Shown here piece by piece: positions 61,311 to 64,000 of a DNA stretch of 64,000 bases (within the stretch, counting starts at the first letter, position 1; each line of letters opens with the position of its first letter). The notes under the pieces were generated by a model. It made no database searches. It worked only from the letters and a program-made list of their open reading frames with translations, and was not told the origin of the DNA. Source of the stretch: Certhia americana (Eukaryota > Chordata > Aves > Passeriformes > Certhiidae); NCBI GenBank assembly GCA_018697195.1, contig CM031858.1:82413410-82477409 (forward strand). The letters are read 5' to 3'. A program made the position numbers and the translations under genes.

Positions 61311-64000
61311 GAGCAGCACACTGCTCTACAAAAATCCTAGGAAAACAGTCAGAAGGCTTCGCCATTTATTTGATCAAACATTACAAGCTCCTGACAGATA
61401 CTCATCACAGAAGAGGACAGAAGCAACCTTTAAAGATGGTTGTTGGGCAGGTGAATCAGCAAGGAGCAAGATGTCAGTTTTCTGAAGCCTAACATATCCA
61501 TTCTGAACTGAAAGCAAATTTCAAAGACACCTATAGTGCTAATTTATGTTCGTTGTTGTGCTGTGTTTCATTTTTAATTGTTGAAATGTCTGGCTAATGC
61601 TACGTGAAAAAGGACTCTACACAACAATACCAGTTGTTTTGCCATTGGTTGGTAATACAACTCTAGAAACATTTTAATTGCTGTTGGTAGTGGACTAGCA
61701 TGAAGGTTTATGTGGAGATAGAGATTAGTTTACAATAACAGAATAGATAAGAAAGAAATGTTACCTTCATAAGGGTTCTCCTTCTTCCAAATTAATCCCT
61801 TTCTTTTTCCACTCTTGTAACGAAGCTTGTGTTGAATTATTAGTTTTATCAAGAAAACTTTGATAGGGTAATCTAACATACAGGGATATAACTCCAGCTA
61901 TAGTCACTCTAACAGACATATAACAACCAGTTACAGATTAATTGAATTCAAAATATATGGGCTGGGTTCTACAAGAGATGAATGGCTAAAGCATAAAACA
62001 TTACAAAACATAAATTAAATTTCCATAGAAAAAGCAAAACTACAATTAACATAAGAGTCAGTACAAACACAACAAAAGAGCATGGAGTAGAGTTCTAATT
62101 AACAGAAGAAAAATCAGTATCATCACAAAGATCTACCTGTCTCAGTTTCAGGCTCAGTTTTATTGATTAAATATTCATAATCTACCCTTTTTTTCCCAAT
62201 TAAATAATAATCATGTCTGTCATAAGTTGAAAGGTCATTTATCTAAGGAACCTCACACCTGATTCACTTCTTTATTCTCATGTCTTCTATTTGAAACAGC
62301 TCTTCTTTCCCTGACAGCAAGTATTGTAAGCCAAAATTGACTGAAATGTCAACTTTTCAGTCTATTCAAGAGAATACAGAAAATCTGTTATAAAACGGAG
62401 TGTGTTTTTTGACTTTAAGAAGCTTGGGGAAATGTGTTTCCACATCTGAAATGCATTTAAACTTTTTAGCAATCCTGTTCCTAAAGGACCCAAAATTCTG
62501 TCTTTTTTATTATTTGTAGAGATTTTCTAGAACTTTTACAATTTTCATATATTTGATGACAAAATCCTTCAGTATTACCTTGTAGAAGTATAAGTTGCCT
62601 TTCCCTTCCTCCCTGCTTTCCCCTCTGAATTTCAGAAGAGGTGCAATTTTCCAAGTCCCTCAGACAGATACTTAAGGATAGTCTTTATGAGCGGGCCATA
62701 AAACACTTACATCTTCTCTTGGAGCAGTTCAGGTGTGGAACAGCTCATGTCTGGATGACAGACAATCAGGATTGCCTGTGCCTGATTTAGTACCCTAGCC
62801 CAGAGCTATACCAGCACAGGGCACCTTTTGATAGCCCATAGGGCAAGCTCAGGAATGCTTCCAGTGATTCTTGCAAAGACACTAGTTTGCAGGTGGAACC
62901 TCAGCAGGATGCTCCTGATGCTTTTCACAGGAACATGTGAGTTCCTGGTCAGAAGCAGGAATCAGTGCTGAAGACAGAATCTGATGCCCATAGAAATACT
63001 GGGTTTATTTATTTATTTATTTATTTATTTAATTATGCATTAATTATTTAATTTGTTAATTGTTTGAAATTGCCTTAAAAATAAAATAAACCACCTCAGA
63101 AATGTGTCTTTGTAATGCAAGTAAATGGTATTCCTGCAAGTGACCACTTGCCAGAAATTTACCATTGCTATCAATTTCATTGAGGGAAATAGAGGTGCTG
63201 TGTTTAAAAGCCTCAGGCCTTTCCTCATTATCTGATTGTTTCCTGAGCAGAAATAATATTTCTGTCATCTCTGGCAAATTAAACTTTAAAAAAAAAAAAA
63301 TCAAGTAAGCTACTCCCTAAGATTTATTTCCTCTGTATCAGCCACCAGCCTGTGCTCTTGCATGTCAGACTAGTGCCCATGAGACATCTGATCTCATACA
63401 GTATAGTTAAGATTATAGATAAGATTTTGAAGTAACTTGAGAAAAAGGGACGGGCAACGTGTCATTCCCTTTGCAAATGTATGAGATGTGGAAGTGGAAA
63501 TGCCAAAGCATTTTGACATTAACTCTTGATTCTAACTGGCTTTCATGACTCATTCAGTTGGTGAGAGAGCAATGAGATTGTACCAGAAAAGGAAACCATG
63601 AACAGCTTATTTAAATTAACATATGTTTCCTCAGTAAACTGTTTCCTGTTCTGATTGCAGTTAGGGCTGTACCATGCAGTTTGGGCCCTGCCATGAACAA
63701 AGCACTCTCTCTTCTGTTTCCTGTGTGGGCAAGGACATATTGAAAGAATCAAGTGACAAATAGAAGCGAAGAAAGTGAAAACGTGGCTGAAGCATTATGA
63801 GTATCACAACACTTCTGCCTGATAATACACACTTGGAGTTCTGCCAGGGAATGTCACATCTGTGTGCCATGTCACACTGTGCTATGCACCCAACTGAGGT
63901 TAAACCCTGTATTCTGTGAGCAAAGCAGCTTCCATTAACCCTGTGAAACTCTTAGCTAACAGTCTTCTCAATTTTTTCTACTACCTCTTAGGTGACAGTG
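61311..64000. other. Intergenic DNA to the right edge, no gene seen
   Basis: AT-rich. A moderately GC-rich patch at about 62640-62990 ends in a TTTA microsatellite and may be a decayed repeat, but I cannot assign it. Confidence 0.45.
63004..63030. repeat. (TTTA)n microsatellite
   Basis: About 6.5 uninterrupted tetranucleotide units, followed by degenerate TA-rich sequence. Confidence 0.95.

Noticed and set aside
1..64000. CRISPR arrays, bacterial operons, phage or plasmid features
   Set aside because: No direct-repeat/spacer arrays, ribosome-binding sites or prokaryotic gene layout. The DNA is clearly vertebrate.
25761..64000. TENT4A or another upstream neighbour gene
   Set aside because: No exon with recognisable coding similarity and splice sites was found. 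The expected neighbour must lie beyond the right edge.

Overview
This is vertebrate nuclear DNA, most likely from a bird and plausibly a passerine. The genes are split by GT-AG introns. The interspersed repeats are almost all CR1 LINEs, and three further stretches resemble avian endogenous-retrovirus LTRs. I see no Alu, L1 or other mammalian repeat. The background is AT-rich with one sharp CpG island. There are no bacterial-type operons, CRISPR arrays or phage genes. The bird assignment rests on recognised repeat families and is inferred, not measured.

The only protein-coding gene I can support is ADCY2 (adenylate cyclase type 2), on the minus strand, and only its first two coding exons lie here. 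Exon 1 (24875-25102, 76 codons) begins with the conserved MWQEAM start and carries the cytosolic N terminus and first membrane helix. It sits inside a CpG island (about 24560-25760) that should hold the promoter. Exon 2 (4965-5162, 66 codons) carries the second and third membrane helices. Intron 1 is 19,712 nt. Exon 3 and all later exons, including both catalytic domains, lie beyond the left edge.

Layout: 1-4964 is intron 2. 4965-5162 is exon 2. 5163-24874 is intron 1, with three CR1 pieces, all antisense to the gene. 24875-25760 is exon 1, its 5' leader and the promoter island. 25760-64000 is upstream intergenic DNA with CR1 copies in both orientations, one near-complete solo LTR (41149-41819), two LTR fragments, many low-complexity tracts and a 10-N assembly gap (55443-55452). 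In human the next gene upstream of ADCY2 is TENT4A. Nothing resembling it is visible in these 38 kb.

I found no previously undescribed multi-gene system. The points most worth a second look are a strong-context upstream ORF just before a weak-context ADCY2 start codon, a candidate conserved enhancer near 35.7-36.2 kb, two internally deleted CR1 copies, and two very old CR1 remnants of the lineage shared with turtles and crocodilians. Repeat calls were made by matching remembered family consensus sequences by eye, so their ends are approximate.
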